64,000 bases of DNA from Cyanophora paradoxa (lineage: Eukaryota; Glaucocystophyceae; Cyanophorales; Cyanophoraceae), in assembly GCA_004431415.1 (NCBI GenBank), contig QPMI01000533.1:310001-374000 (forward strand), written 5' to 3'. The notes below the pieces were generated by a model that worked only from the letters and a program-made list of their open reading frames with translations, was not told the origin of the DNA and did not search any database. A program made the position numbers and the translations under genes. Position 1 is the first letter of the stretch; each line of letters begins with the position of its first letter. Below, in pieces: positions 25,094-34,436 of the stretch.

Positions 25094-25520
25094 AAGAGTT
25101 GAAACCCAGGTCCCGGCCCAGACTTTCTCCAGGATCAGAAATTTGTCAGACAAGTCAGGTGAGTTTTTCTACCGACTTTTTTACTCCTACCACCCCTCAT
25201 ACTCTTTTTTACTCGTAGTCTTTTTTACTCGTATCCCATCTCGTACCCTCCTTCTCTCGACATCTCGCACGAAAACTCCTACCCCTCTTCACATCCTTTT
25301 TCGGTTGCATACTCTCGTGAGCTTTCATGTCCAGTATCATGCTACAAGTCGTACACCAGTTCAGACTCTACCTCGCTTGAAATCTCACCTGGAATGTCAC
25401 CAGAAACGTCGTATCCAGAATTCCGTACCCCTTTCTAAGTCTGCCCGGTGGTTAGGGACTTGGTGCAGCAAACTCTCAGATCCGGAGAAAGTCTGGGCCC
25501 AGACCCTGAGTCTAACTCTT
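25094..25520. other. Non-coding spacer between inverted heptamer arrays
   Basis: This spacer has lower GC than its surroundings and is rich in short ACTC/TTTTTACTC repeats (25,160-25,260). ORFs crossing it continue straight into the repeats and look accidental. Its two ends are partly inverted copies of each other (CCCAGACTTTCTCC near 25,115 and its complement near 25,490). No gene is visible. Confidence 0.5.
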
Positions 25521-25615
25521 CCCAAGTCCCAAGTCCCAAGTCCCAAGTCCCAAGTCCCAAGTCCCAAGTCCCAAGTCCCAAGTCCCAAGTCCCAAGTCCC
25601 AAGTCCCAAGTCCCA
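25521..25615 (-). repeat. Heptamer array 2, inverted, ~13 units
   Basis: The same heptamer as array 1 on the opposite strand (AAGTCCC on plus). It begins after AACTCTT and ends CCCAGG, so both flanks match array 1 in inverted order. Arrays 1 and 2 with their flanks form an inverted repeat ~430 bp apart. Confidence 0.9.
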
Positions 25616-25688
25616 GGATCGCGCCAAGTCGTAACTGAATAGTCGGCCAATTTTTACAAGTATGTACAGTGGAATGACGCAATACTAT

Positions 25689-26741
25689 TTACAGCATCTC
25701 AAAATCAGAGTCATCATCGGAAACCAAGTCAATCGGTGCATCGGGCGCGGACTTAAGGGGAATGCGGGGAAGGGCCTGCGCTGCCTGCACTAAGTCCTGC
25801 CGCTCCTGCTCGCGCTGCGCCGCCAAGGCCGCTGCCGCCTCTGCCTCGCGCCGCTGCTGAGCCTCGACGCGCGCCCTAAGTTCCGCTGCCTCCTTCTTCT
25901 TGCGCTCGGCAATCTTGGCCAGCGTCATCTCGCGACGAAGAAGGCGCTCGTGACGCAACTTGCGCCGGAGTTCGGCCATTTCGCGCTTGGCGATGATGCG
26001 CTTCTCAATGGTCTTGACGTGCTGAGTCAGGCGCTCGGTGTAGTGTGACGTCACGCGAGAACGGGCAATGCCAGCGCCGATCTTCAAGTCTTTTTCGTGT
26101 TCCTTGGCGGGATTCTTGACTCGCTCGGAGTTGTCGGTGAATGACGTGGTCTCCATGAACTTCTTCTTGACGATTGACTTGGTCTTGATAATGCGGCGCT
26201 TGCGAGTCGGGTTTTCGTTGTCGCCTTCAGAGTCGGAAGAGGACTCAGAGTCGTATTGAATCGGCACGTCAAAGTCGATAAAGTCGTTGATGTCAGACTC
26301 GGCGTCAGAGGCCTCGGACTCGGCGTCATCGGCGGGCTCAGGGGCGGGCTCGGCGACGGGCTGAGGGGCAGATGACGACGATGACGGAGGGGGGAAATTC
26401 GTGAAGACTTGAGGGGGATAGGCCCAGGCGAGCGTCTCGGCGGCAGACTCGGCGAAAAGCTTGGGGTCGCCCCAGCCAGTGGGAGTCTTGACCCAGCCGG
26501 GGACGGGGGGCACGTCGACGGGCTCGGGCTTGGGCTCGGGCTTGGGTTGCTTGGACTTGGGCAGAAGGGAGGATACAAAGTTGAGGTTGATGGTATGGAA
26601 GCCTTCTCCGCTGTGAGCTTGGTAGAGGTACCCCAGCTTGCGGGCACGCTTCTCCATTTCACGGGTAGGCCAATCGCGGGACTTAGCCCACATCTCACGG
26701 GCCTTGGCAAGGTCCTCGACAAGCTCAGAGGGAATCGACAT
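25689..26741 (-). CDS. Charged, coiled-coil-containing protein, unknown (350 aa)
   Basis: The order is a short folded-looking N-terminus (residues 1-60), a KPEPKPEP proline segment, a Ser/Pro stretch, a strongly acidic region (DDAESEASDAESDINDF), a basic patch (RKRRIIKTKSIVKKKF), and a long Arg/Glu/Ala coiled coil (~residues 215-315). It ends with an acidic tail. An alternative in-frame ATG 11 codons upstream exists (26774); that extension is preceded by a pyrimidine-rich TTGCGCAG that could be a splice acceptor instead. A weak viral motif (GAATTTTCAC) lies at 26803-26814. Whether it belongs to the virus or the host is not settled. Confidence 0.55.
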   Translation of the reverse strand: MSIPSELVEDLAKAREMWAKSRDWPTREMEKRARKLGYLYQAHSGEGFHTINLNFVSSLLPKSKQPKPEPKPEPVDVPPVPGWVKTPTGWGDPKLFAESAAETLAWAYPPQVFTNFPPPSSSSSAPQPVAEPAPEPADDAESEASDAESDINDFIDFDVPIQYDSESSSDSEGDNENPTRKRRIIKTKSIVKKKFMETTSFTDNSERVKNPAKEHEKDLKIGAGIARSRVTSHYTERLTQHVKTIEKRIIAKREMAELRRKLRHERLLRREMTLAKIAERKKKEAAELRARVEAQQRREAEAAAALAAQREQERQDLVQAAQALPRIPLKSAPDAPIDLVSDDDSDFEML

Positions 26742-26774
26742 CTGCGCAAAGGGAAGAGAGATCAGCAAAGGCAA

Positions 26775-27081
26775 AACGTGAGGTGACTGAGAGAGCGGAC
26801 TTGTGAAAATTCGGAGAGGCGGGGATTCCTTGGGCTGAGAGAAGGCGGCGAACCCGTTTCAAGAGTGAGCCAAAATGGCGGCGGACCGCGGTTTTGTGGG
26901 CGATTTTTTTCGCGGTCTAGTTCGCAACGGAAAACGTTGCCAACTGGCCTGAAAAAAGCCAAATTTAGCGTTGGGCCGAAGGCAGAAAAAGGGAGCCGGC
27001 CTGACGGAAATCGCCCGAGTGCGTCCGCCGAAGGTCGAGTCTCGGGCCGGGGGTACACCCTCAGGGGCCCCCCCTGGCCCC
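26775..27081. other. Intergenic stretch without recognised gene
   Basis: Apart from the weak AT-rich motif at 26803-26814 I see only short overlapping ORFs with no coherent composition. It has no repeats of note. Confidence 0.4.
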
Positions 27082-27552
27082 TCACCCTGGTAGTGCCCTC
27101 TCAAAGGGATTTTCGAAGCCGTACAATTCTTGGTAAGTCTCGTAATCCGGGCTGTACCCCCTCACAATCTGCGGGAGCCCCATTGAAAGCCTCCGTCTAT
27201 CCTCTCTCAATTCCCTGCGGAAAAGTCTACGGTCTTCTCGAGCTTCGCGCGTCACGCCAGCTGGGCGTGGTCTATGATTGTTAGGGTTGTCGTAGCCTGG
27301 CCCCACCAGCCTCACGAAATTTTCGCGTATGGCCTCGGGGAGACTCTGGAAACGGTTCGTCGTGTGGAACGCAATCCATTCATTGAATCGGCGCGGATAT
27401 TGACGGATGACTTCAAGCACGCCCTGTAAGTTGGGCTCTGGTGTTACGTCGGGGATGTCATGTCCCGTGAGGTGCCAACGCCAGAACTCGCGCAACCTCT
27501 CGAATGCCATATGCAACTCAAAGGGAAAATCGTAATAGAGATTGCCTGACAT
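27082..27552 (-). CDS. Hypothetical viral protein (156 aa)
   Basis: The ATG at 27552 is chosen because the viral motif AAATTTTCGGACGG (27564-27576, minus) lies just upstream. A longer in-frame ORF would have to translate the heptamer array and is rejected. The N-terminal half is aromatic and helical (FERLREFWRWHLTG). Residues ~105-130 are very Arg/Glu-rich (REAREDRRLFRREL). No domain is recognised. Confidence 0.6.
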   Translation of the reverse strand: MSGNLYYDFPFELHMAFERLREFWRWHLTGHDIPDVTPEPNLQGVLEVIRQYPRRFNEWIAFHTTNRFQSLPEAIRENFVRLVGPGYDNPNNHRPRPAGVTREAREDRRLFRRELREDRRRLSMGLPQIVRGYSPDYETYQELYGFENPFERALPG

Positions 27553-27610
27553 TTTTCTCCCCGTCCGAAAATTTCCCCGCTTTTGAGTCCAGACTCTGAT
27601 TCCAACTCTT

Positions 27611-27670
27611 CCCAAGTCCCAAGTCCCAAGTCCCAAGTCCCAAGTCCCAAGTCCCAAGTCCCAGGTCCCA
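27611..27670 (-). repeat. Heptamer array 3, ~8 units
   Basis: AAGTCCC on plus, same orientation as array 2. The left flank is again AACTCTT, and the right end is CCCAGG with one imperfect unit. It lies ~60 bp upstream of the 156-aa gene. Confidence 0.88.
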
Positions 27671-27810
27671 TTTTTCTCCCATTTCAGCCCGAGATTTTGC
27701 CCAAGTCCAAATCCGGACCCGGGATTCGAACCCTCGTTTTCGATCGATTTCACGCGTGAAAAACGCACTTTTCGGCCTTTTCGCATTTATTTTCTCTACC
27801 CCGGCCCAAA

Positions 27811-27948
27811 ATGGACCCCCTCCCCGAAATCGCGATCGAAAATGGTCGCGATCGTCTCGTTTTCGCGATCGTCGTGATCGGAATCGTCATCGCGATCGTC
27901 GCGATCATGGTGATCACCAGCCTCGTCTACGGTACCCCCCAGCTGTGA
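27811..27948 (+). CDS. 45-aa single-pass membrane protein
   Basis: A short ORF with 15 polar residues and then ~23 almost purely aliphatic residues (VFAIVVIGIVIAIVAIMVI), a strong transmembrane helix. The viral motif TTATTTTCTCTACC (27789-27801) lies ~10 nt upstream, which is the main reason to call it real. Part of the hydrophobicity comes from a GATCGTC/GCGATC-rich simple repeat, so caution is needed. It is the last unit with viral promoter style before the host-like sequence. Confidence 0.5.
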   Translation: MDPLPEIAIENGRDRLVFAIVVIGIVIAIVAIMVITSLVYGTPQL

Positions 27949-27951
27949 CCC

Positions 27952-27970
27952 GGAGGTTATAAGAACCTCC
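27952..27970. terminator. Short inverted repeat after last viral ORF
   Basis: GGAGGTTATAAGAACCTCC has a 7-bp stem and 5-base loop, 4 bp after the stop of the 45-aa gene. It could be a transcript-end hairpin or a junction feature; nothing else supports either. Confidence 0.3.
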
Positions 27971-28296
27971 GCAATCCAAGCGTCACTTCCGAGTCTCGAG
28001 CTCTCGGAGTTGACTTTTCGCGTTTGGCCCATTGTTGGCCCTCATATATATATATCATATTCCGATTTCGAAGTTCGGTCTGATCATGACAGATATCGAT
28101 GGAAGAACAGCCAATACAAATCGGATCGGGAAGCTCAGCCGGCCGTGTCTCCGAAGTGTCCGCTTGCGTCTTAAGTAATTGGGTATAGCTTAGTGTATAT
28201 GTGTTTGTAGAAACCCGTCGACGTCACATGTAGAAACTAAAGCACCTGCGCCGGCGATCGCTTGATGAGATGGCGGAGGGTAACAGCGGCGTTTCA
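27971..28296. other. AT-richer transition zone, virus-like to host-like
   Basis: Contains an AT microsatellite (TATATATATA near 28,042-28,052) and no ORF with coherent composition. Gene style changes here from compact and intronless to sparse and intron-containing. I could not find a clear target-site duplication. Confidence 0.4.
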
Positions 28297-31200
28297 TCAT
28301 AAGAGTCGCACGGCGGCCTCAAAGCCTAGGCCTGCTGCGTCGCATGCATCGCTCATCAGCGCGGCGGTCGACAGCAGCTCATCGGAGTCCACCTCGTCCC
28401 CTTCGAATTCCTCGCCCTCGATCTCCTCCTAAAAATTAAAATGGTTCCGTCAGTCAATCGTATATATAGTACTAGTTAGCCAAAGATTCCTATCCGAGAC
28501 TCACTTGAAGCTGCATTGACTCGGTGTCCACAATTGCGGTGTCCGAGTCCAATTGCTCGTACAGAGGGTTGCACTGGACGCGGCGCCATGGCCAGTGAGC
28601 TCGATGGGAGCATCGACAGAGATCTAGAGAAGAGCGCGGGCCCGACCGGGCCGACCTTGTTCACCACCGTGTTGGGTCGGTTCTTCGTCATGATGCCATA
28701 GGAGGACTTGTTCGTGCATGGACAGATCTTGCCGCTGTGCTTGAGCGCGTACCACATGTAGTTGGATCCGCTCGCGCACGCGTTGTCGTCTTCGTACCAG
28801 TCAAGCATCACGTGTCGGCTGGCCTCGGAAACCTTGCCTTCGGAAAGCCCGCAATGGGTGGTTTTGGCCCCCGGCTTCTGGTTCAACAGACTCTCTTCGG
28901 GATTCCACATACAGCACGGCGTCAGTTTCTGGCAGGTACCATCGGGCGCTGCCGGTAGAGGTACCGGTCAACCAACGTACGCGTCGTCACCAAGGAAGAC
29001 ATATCAGTCGAATTTAGAGGCGCACCCTTCCCTGCCAGCACGCGCTGCCACGTGCCGGACCCATCCTTGAAAACGGGGGGGCAGCTGAACCTGCGGACAA
29101 GCAAACGCTTAGTCAGGCTGACGTCGACACGGACATGCCCAGGCTCGGTTTAGAGATGCGAGCGTAGGCGCGCACGGACTGTCGGTTGCGCCATGGACCG
29201 CCGCGGTCTTGCAGCTCGCGTCGCTGTAGCCTTCGACCCGGTCCGGTTTGTAATCGATATCAATTCATGGAAAGCTAAAAACAGAATTTAAACAGAACGC
29301 ACATGTGGCAAACTTTTTGCAGCCGCCCGTGAATGGTTCTTTATAAGATTTGGAAGACTGCGGGCAAACCTGATATATAGGGAATTCGGAATTCGGTAGG
29401 GGGAAACCTCGATATACAGCATATCAATATCACAAGGACGTACGCCGTAGTTATCGTTCTTGGTGAAGAACAAGCTCACGCTGAGCGACAATGTCATTCT
29501 TTACTCAAGATTCAGTTGCGCATGCAGTCAGTCCCCCGGGCTCACCTGGGCGAATTCCAAGGGTAGCTTCGGGCTTCAGCTTTCGAATCCGCGCCAGCGA
29601 AAGAGGTCTCCGACCACGTCCCGATCGTGAAGTCGCCCGAGCAGCTGGGAGAAACCGTGAGCGGCGGACATTCGAATCGCGATCGGAAAGCTGAAGTGCG
29701 GCACTGTGCGGAACGTCCTGCACTCACTTGTCCGACGCGTAGCACTGTGTCGTGTTGGGGACGCATTTCTCAGCCTCATCCTTCACGAATACGCCGCCTT
29801 TGGAAATGGTTTCGTGCGAGCAGCTGTCTCTGTTCGCCGCGGAATGCATCCATGGCCATGAATATGTTAGTATAGACGGTACGGTATACGTAGAGATTAA
29901 CTCGGAAGCGGCGCGTGCGCAACGTGTCGCTGTTCTTTGCAAAGAAGAACTTGCTGTCATCGCAGTCGGCTGATTGTGGAGGTTAGAGTGTACCAGCATG
30001 CGAAACGATTGTATGACTGGAACAAGACTATCGCACGAGACGTGTAGCATTTGGCTGGCTTCATGCACGTAGCGGCCGTCTGGACGTTGCGTGCGGCAGC
30101 AGATAAAGAGCCTTCAGGACATGTGCTGCGCATCCGGTGCGCGCGATCAAGTCGTATACGTAGTAGATATAGACTAATTCGCTCAGCTCTAACCTGAAAT
30201 CGCCGTCTCGGTAGCTGTACGAGAGTGGCTTGCCCGAGCCTGAGCACGCATTGATATCGATATAAATCGGGATCGATATCGATCGATTGAAAAAGCACAT
30301 CAAATTAAATCCCTGAGCGCACAGTCCGAGCTCGCGAAACAAGCCGACTTGTTAGTGAAGCAAGTGTCCCGTGATTCCGAAAAAGAGGCCAGCGTATCGC
30401 ATTTAGAGAAAAGCAAGCGCGCGCTTGGTGGTCGATAGACGTTCAGATCCCTGCCCTAAGCTCGTCAACTGTGCGGACAAAATGTGAAACTTAAGATGCT
30501 TGGGCATTGGCAGGCACCACTCTGTCTTCCACGTCGCGTTGTCCGTGCTGCACAAAGACATTCATGCGATTGCGCAAGAACAAGCGTTAGCTGCAGCTGT
30601 ATACGTAGCGCGCGGCCGTATGCATGGCCAGCTGCAGGCCCTAGGTCCGGGATCCTGCATAAGTAGCTCTTGATAATGAATGAATGCGCACCATCCGAAA
30701 CTCTGCACATTATTACATAAATTTGCAAGGAAGCGCAAGAGGAAGAGGGGGCCGGGGGAGGAGGGGAGGGAGCGGCGCACGTTGTGGCAGCGCGCTAACC
30801 AGTCATCGAAATTTTCGCCTGGAGGGCGTCATCACATGAACCAGGAAAAAGGGGCAGCTTTAAGGGGGAGGCTGGCCATGGGGAGTTCGCGGGGAGAGCT
30901 GGGTTGGAGGGGGAGGGGCGGGGGGGGGGGGGGGGGGGGGAAGGGGATGGAACGGCGGCCCACATTTTGCATTCTCGATGGGGCTCATCATTTGAGCGCT
31001 CGCAGTGCCGGGCGGGCACTTCCAAGCGTAGAGCTTCCCGACGTCGCGAGATTCTGCATCGCGGGAAATCCTTGGCTGGAATTCCTCGCGGGCCTCGCTG
31101 AGGGCGTTGACGGCAGAGCCCGCGCTGCGCATGCGACAGTGTGTCATGCGTATGCTCGTTTTAATTATATAAGTTCTAGCGTAGCGTACACGTAGAAGGC

Positions 31201-32600
31201 TTAATTATATAAGCTTCCACATCTAGAACGATCGCGTTGATTGCGACTCACCAATCCTTCTCAGAATAGCAACGAACGATCTGCCGGCACACAGGCGTGC
31301 GGCCTTCGTTGTAGTCCTTGACCGAAATATAAGCTCCGTCCGCAGCTGCGCTTAGACAGCCGGCACTGTCCTCGAACTCGTGTGAGTTTCATGGGGGCAT
31401 GCGCTGTTTTGAAGCCACCGCGCACCTTGAGGACTTCCAATCAAATTCAGAGGATTCAGAGCAGTGGTTTTGCTTGAAACACTACGTGTACGTATACGGA
31501 GGAGGGGGGTACGGGTGAGGCCCAGGGAGTCGCGGGTGAGAATTGCGCTGACGGCCATACCTGCGCTCCCGCCACGGCCTTCTTGCATTCGGCCGAGCCT
31601 GCTCGGCACATATAAGCATCCTTGAAAGCTGACGAAGCAACGATCTTGATCATATGAATGATAGCAAGCGAACCCGCGTCCTTGTAGGAAAGGAATCCGT
31701 GCGGGCAGCGCTCGCTCGTAAAGACTTGGTCGTCTGTCTCCCCCAGGTGTCGGCTGCCGTATACGTATACACGCCATCATGGCATGGTTATCCACAGATG
31801 AAGAACAGCATCTAGAAGGTACGCCGCGCGCGCACTACGTGGTGAGATTTTCTTGAATCGAGTATTTTCCCGTGCAGTCGGTGTTTTCCCAACATCTGCG
31901 CGTGCGGGCGCGCCCAGCGTCAGGTGCACATGCATATGTCCGCAACAGTCTCCAAAATCACCCCGGGCCCGCGGCGCGCTCACGTCAGCTTCGTAGGGGC
32001 GCAAGGCATTGGTTTTCTGGCATGAACTAAGTCTAAAAAATCGCCGTAGGGTTTGCCGGACTTGTGGTCGCCGGATTTGCAGAACTTTGTCACGTCGGTA
32101 TCTTCTCTGCGATCGCGAGCAAGTGCGAGAGCGCTTCTGTGAGCAAGAGCGGCTGCCATGAATGCTTTGCATGTGTATGTCCACAGCGCACGGATTCCAT
32201 GATTGGTCTCGGGGTGAAAGGTTCTTGCTGCATACAAAGCATGAGATACAATTCCAACCCATGGCTATGCCATGCGTGCGGCCTTTTCACGAACCATTCC
32301 GGATCGGAAAAGCATTTCGCGGTTACCGGATACACTCTCAGCGAAACAGGCGTACCGAGGTATAAGCCGGCTATGTCCAAGATCGACAAGGATCCCTCAA
32401 ATTCAGCTTTCATATAAAGGTTGAATATGTCTTGCCCGTCTACAAGCCCTTTACTAGTCAAGTCTGCGACAGCCTCCTCTAAGATTTGCTCCAGCTCCGG
32501 ACGCATGTTTACGTTCGTGGCTAGCTCAGTGGCTATAGCGCTGCGCGTTGCGCGGATGCAGCTGCAGGTGCGGTCAAGCGCGAAGCTTGAGCTCGGGCAC
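28297..32600 (-). CDS. Multi-exon host gene(s) with repeated cysteine modules and acidic C-terminus
   Basis: The exon approximations follow the minus strand. The last exon 28297-28428 is acidic (EEIEGEEFEGDE) with an acceptor TTTTTAG at 28429-28435. The exon ending at 28505 has the donor GTGAGT and carries LYEQLDSDTAIVDTES. Cysteine modules appear near 28,600-28,920, 29,725-29,808 (GGVFVKDEAEKC), 30,040-30,135 (CPEGSLSAAARN), 30,965-31,060 (CPPGTASAQ), 31,250-31,345 (DGAYISVKDYNEGRTPVC), 31,565-31,735 (CPHGFLSYKD) and 32,090-32,610. The shared pattern is C-x2-G, a short strand, then C-[KR]-Q-x-V-x-C-[FY], often ending KDW. One module per exon suggests an extracellular or surface protein. It could be more than one gene. 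No known family is recognised. Confidence 0.4.
30920..30940. repeat. Poly-G tract (21 bases)
   Basis: An uninterrupted G run within an intron-like stretch of the cysteine-module gene region, preceded by G-rich sequence. Confidence 0.9.
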
Positions 32601-32977
32601 AAAGTACGACACACACACTATGACAGGCCTAGGCTGTCCCACAGCCCTGGCAGGCTGTGGCAGCTGCACAACCTGCACTGCGGCAGTGCAGATGATGCAG
32701 CAGATATCTCGGTGGCTGCAATTGCAAGCGCCGCGGCGTCTACGTATACGTACTACGGACAGTCCACGGTAGACGTACTAGTAGTCTAGTACGTGCGCCG
32801 CTCACTACAGCGCCGCTCACTAGCTGAGTCCGAGTCGGACCGACTCGGACGTCAGCGGCTGGCAGCCCGGGCCGGCTGCCCGCCGGTGCCCGGCCTAGCT
32901 ACTTACTAGCTTATATATGATAGCCAACTTGGCAAAGTTAGTACTACGGTAGTAGCCTTACTAGCCTAGTACTGTAC

Positions 32978-33188
32978 GTAGGACGGCTTTTTTAGCCGTA
33001 GTTTTAAATTGCCGTATATTGCCGAGAGGCCGAATTCGGCAGTGGCAATATTTAGGGGGTAGTGCTAAACGGCCGCTTTTGTCTGGCGCCATAGAAGAAA
33101 TCCAGAGTTTCGGCAATTTATCACCACGGCAATTTCAGTTTTGGGCGAATTCGGCAATCTTTCACCTCGGCAATTTAAGCCGTCCTAC
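32978..33188. mobile_element. MITE-like element, copy 1
   Basis: This is 211 bp with perfect 12-bp terminal inverted repeats GTAGGACGGCTT / AAGCCGTCCTAC. The inside is made of repeated TTGCCG/CGGCAATTT and GAATTCGGCAAT words and contains no ORF. It shares most internal blocks with copies 2 and 3 (for example GGCGCCATAGAA and AATCCAGAGTTTCGGC). Confidence 0.75.
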
Positions 33189-33520
33189 AGGCTACAGTAG
33201 CCATATTTTTCTGTATTACGTAATACGACCTCGACGGGCCGACGACCGTCGGACGGGCCGTTGACGTCGACGCCGTGACGGGCCTACCGTACTGACGGCC
33301 GGTCTCACACGGTCAAGTACGTAATACGTACGTGACTGTACGTCAGCCGTGCTCGAAAAAAGTTGACTTTTGTCTTTCAGCACCGAGAAAGAGCCCTCAC
33401 GAGTCAAAGCGGTGTATATCGGGTATCACAGAGTCACCGGTACCGAGAAAGAGCCTTAATTCGCGGTACCAACCGACGCAACATTAACTTAGTAACCGTG
33501 CACGTGCACCGTGCCACCGT
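33189..33520. other. Non-coding, short palindromic words
   Basis: Rich in TACGTA-type words and GAC/CCG repeats (33,230-33,350). I see no gene. Confidence 0.35.
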
Positions 33521-33862
33521 GCCACCGGCCTTCGGCGGCCTAGGCCTAGGCCTCCGGGCCGCCGGGCCTCCGAGGCTCCGGCCGCCGGCCCGGCGCCGGG
33601 CGGCCCGCCGGGCCCCGCCCCGGCCGCGGCCCCGGCCGGGCCGGCCCCCGGCCCCGGCCCCGGCCCCCGGGCGGCCGGGCCCCGGCCCGGCGGCCCCGGG
33701 CCCGCCGGCCCGGCGGGCCCCGGGCGGCCGGGCCCCGGCCCCCAGGGCCCAGCCTGGCAGCCGTCCAGGCCCCCGCCGGCGCCGCCGCCGGCCCGGCGCC
33801 GGGCCGCCGCCGCCGGCCCGCCGGGGCGCCGGCCGCCGGGCCCGCGGGCCCGCGGCCGGTAC
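33521..33862. repeat. Extreme GC low-complexity block
   Basis: About 340 bases almost entirely of G and C, dominated by GGCCCCGG / CCGGGCC words. The stretch from about 33,575 to 33,840 contains almost no A or T. The open frames across it have Pro/Arg/Gly/Ala translations that carry no information. Confidence 0.85.
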
Positions 33863-33890
33863 CGTTACTACCGTACTACGGTAATAACGG

Positions 33891-34138
33891 TACTGTGGGA
33901 TGGCTTTTTTAGCCGTACTTTTAAATTGCCGTATATTGCCGAGACGCCAAATTCGGCAATTTAGAGCCGCGGCAATTCTCAGGGGGTAGGGCTAAATTTT
34001 TTTAAAACGGCCGCTTTTGTATGGCGCCATAGAAAAGAAATCCAGAGTTTCGGCAATTTATCGCCACGGCAATTCCGGTTTTGGCCGAATTCGGCAATTT
34101 AACTACACGGCAATTGCAATTTAAGCCATCCTACAGTA
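33891..34138. mobile_element. MITE-like element, copy 2
   Basis: About 248 bp with inverted ends TACTGTGGGATGGCTT / AAGCCATCCTACAGTA (one mismatch in 16). TA on both sides fits a TA target-site duplication, as in Tc1/mariner-derived MITEs. Internal sequence is collinear with copy 1, with an insertion of T/A-rich bases near 34,000. Confidence 0.75.
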
Positions 34139-34436
34139 TACGTACCACTGTACTACTACGGTACGGTATACCGTAGTACCGTATACGTAGTACGTAACTG
34201 TCACGCGGCGTAGACTCCGCAGTACCGTAGTACATCACTGTGCATGCCATGATTTGCAGGGAAATTGCAGCTCCGACTCGCCGAGTCGGCGAGTCCGTGC
34301 AAGCTTGCAATAGCGAATTATTTGCGATCGACATCGCGCATGCGCACCCCAAGTTCCCCAACCTGGCAATCTAGCTACCCATAATCTCCCCTTGCCAAGT
34401 TACCAAGTTGGACCGAGTCCGCGCGCGCGCTGCAGC

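Noticed and set aside
25397-25650. ORFs with GTWDLGL repeats
   Set aside because: They simply translate the (GGGACTT)n array; the array, not a protein, is the feature.
25042-27670. Heptamer arrays as host telomere repeats
   Set aside because: The unit is GGGACTT, not the plant/algal TTTAGGG type. The arrays are short, internal, in both orientations and flanked by specific shared sequence.
27715-27790. tRNA gene suggested by GGGTTCGAATCCCGG on minus
   Set aside because: Only a T-loop-like word is present; I could not form an acceptor stem or anticodon arm at the right distances.
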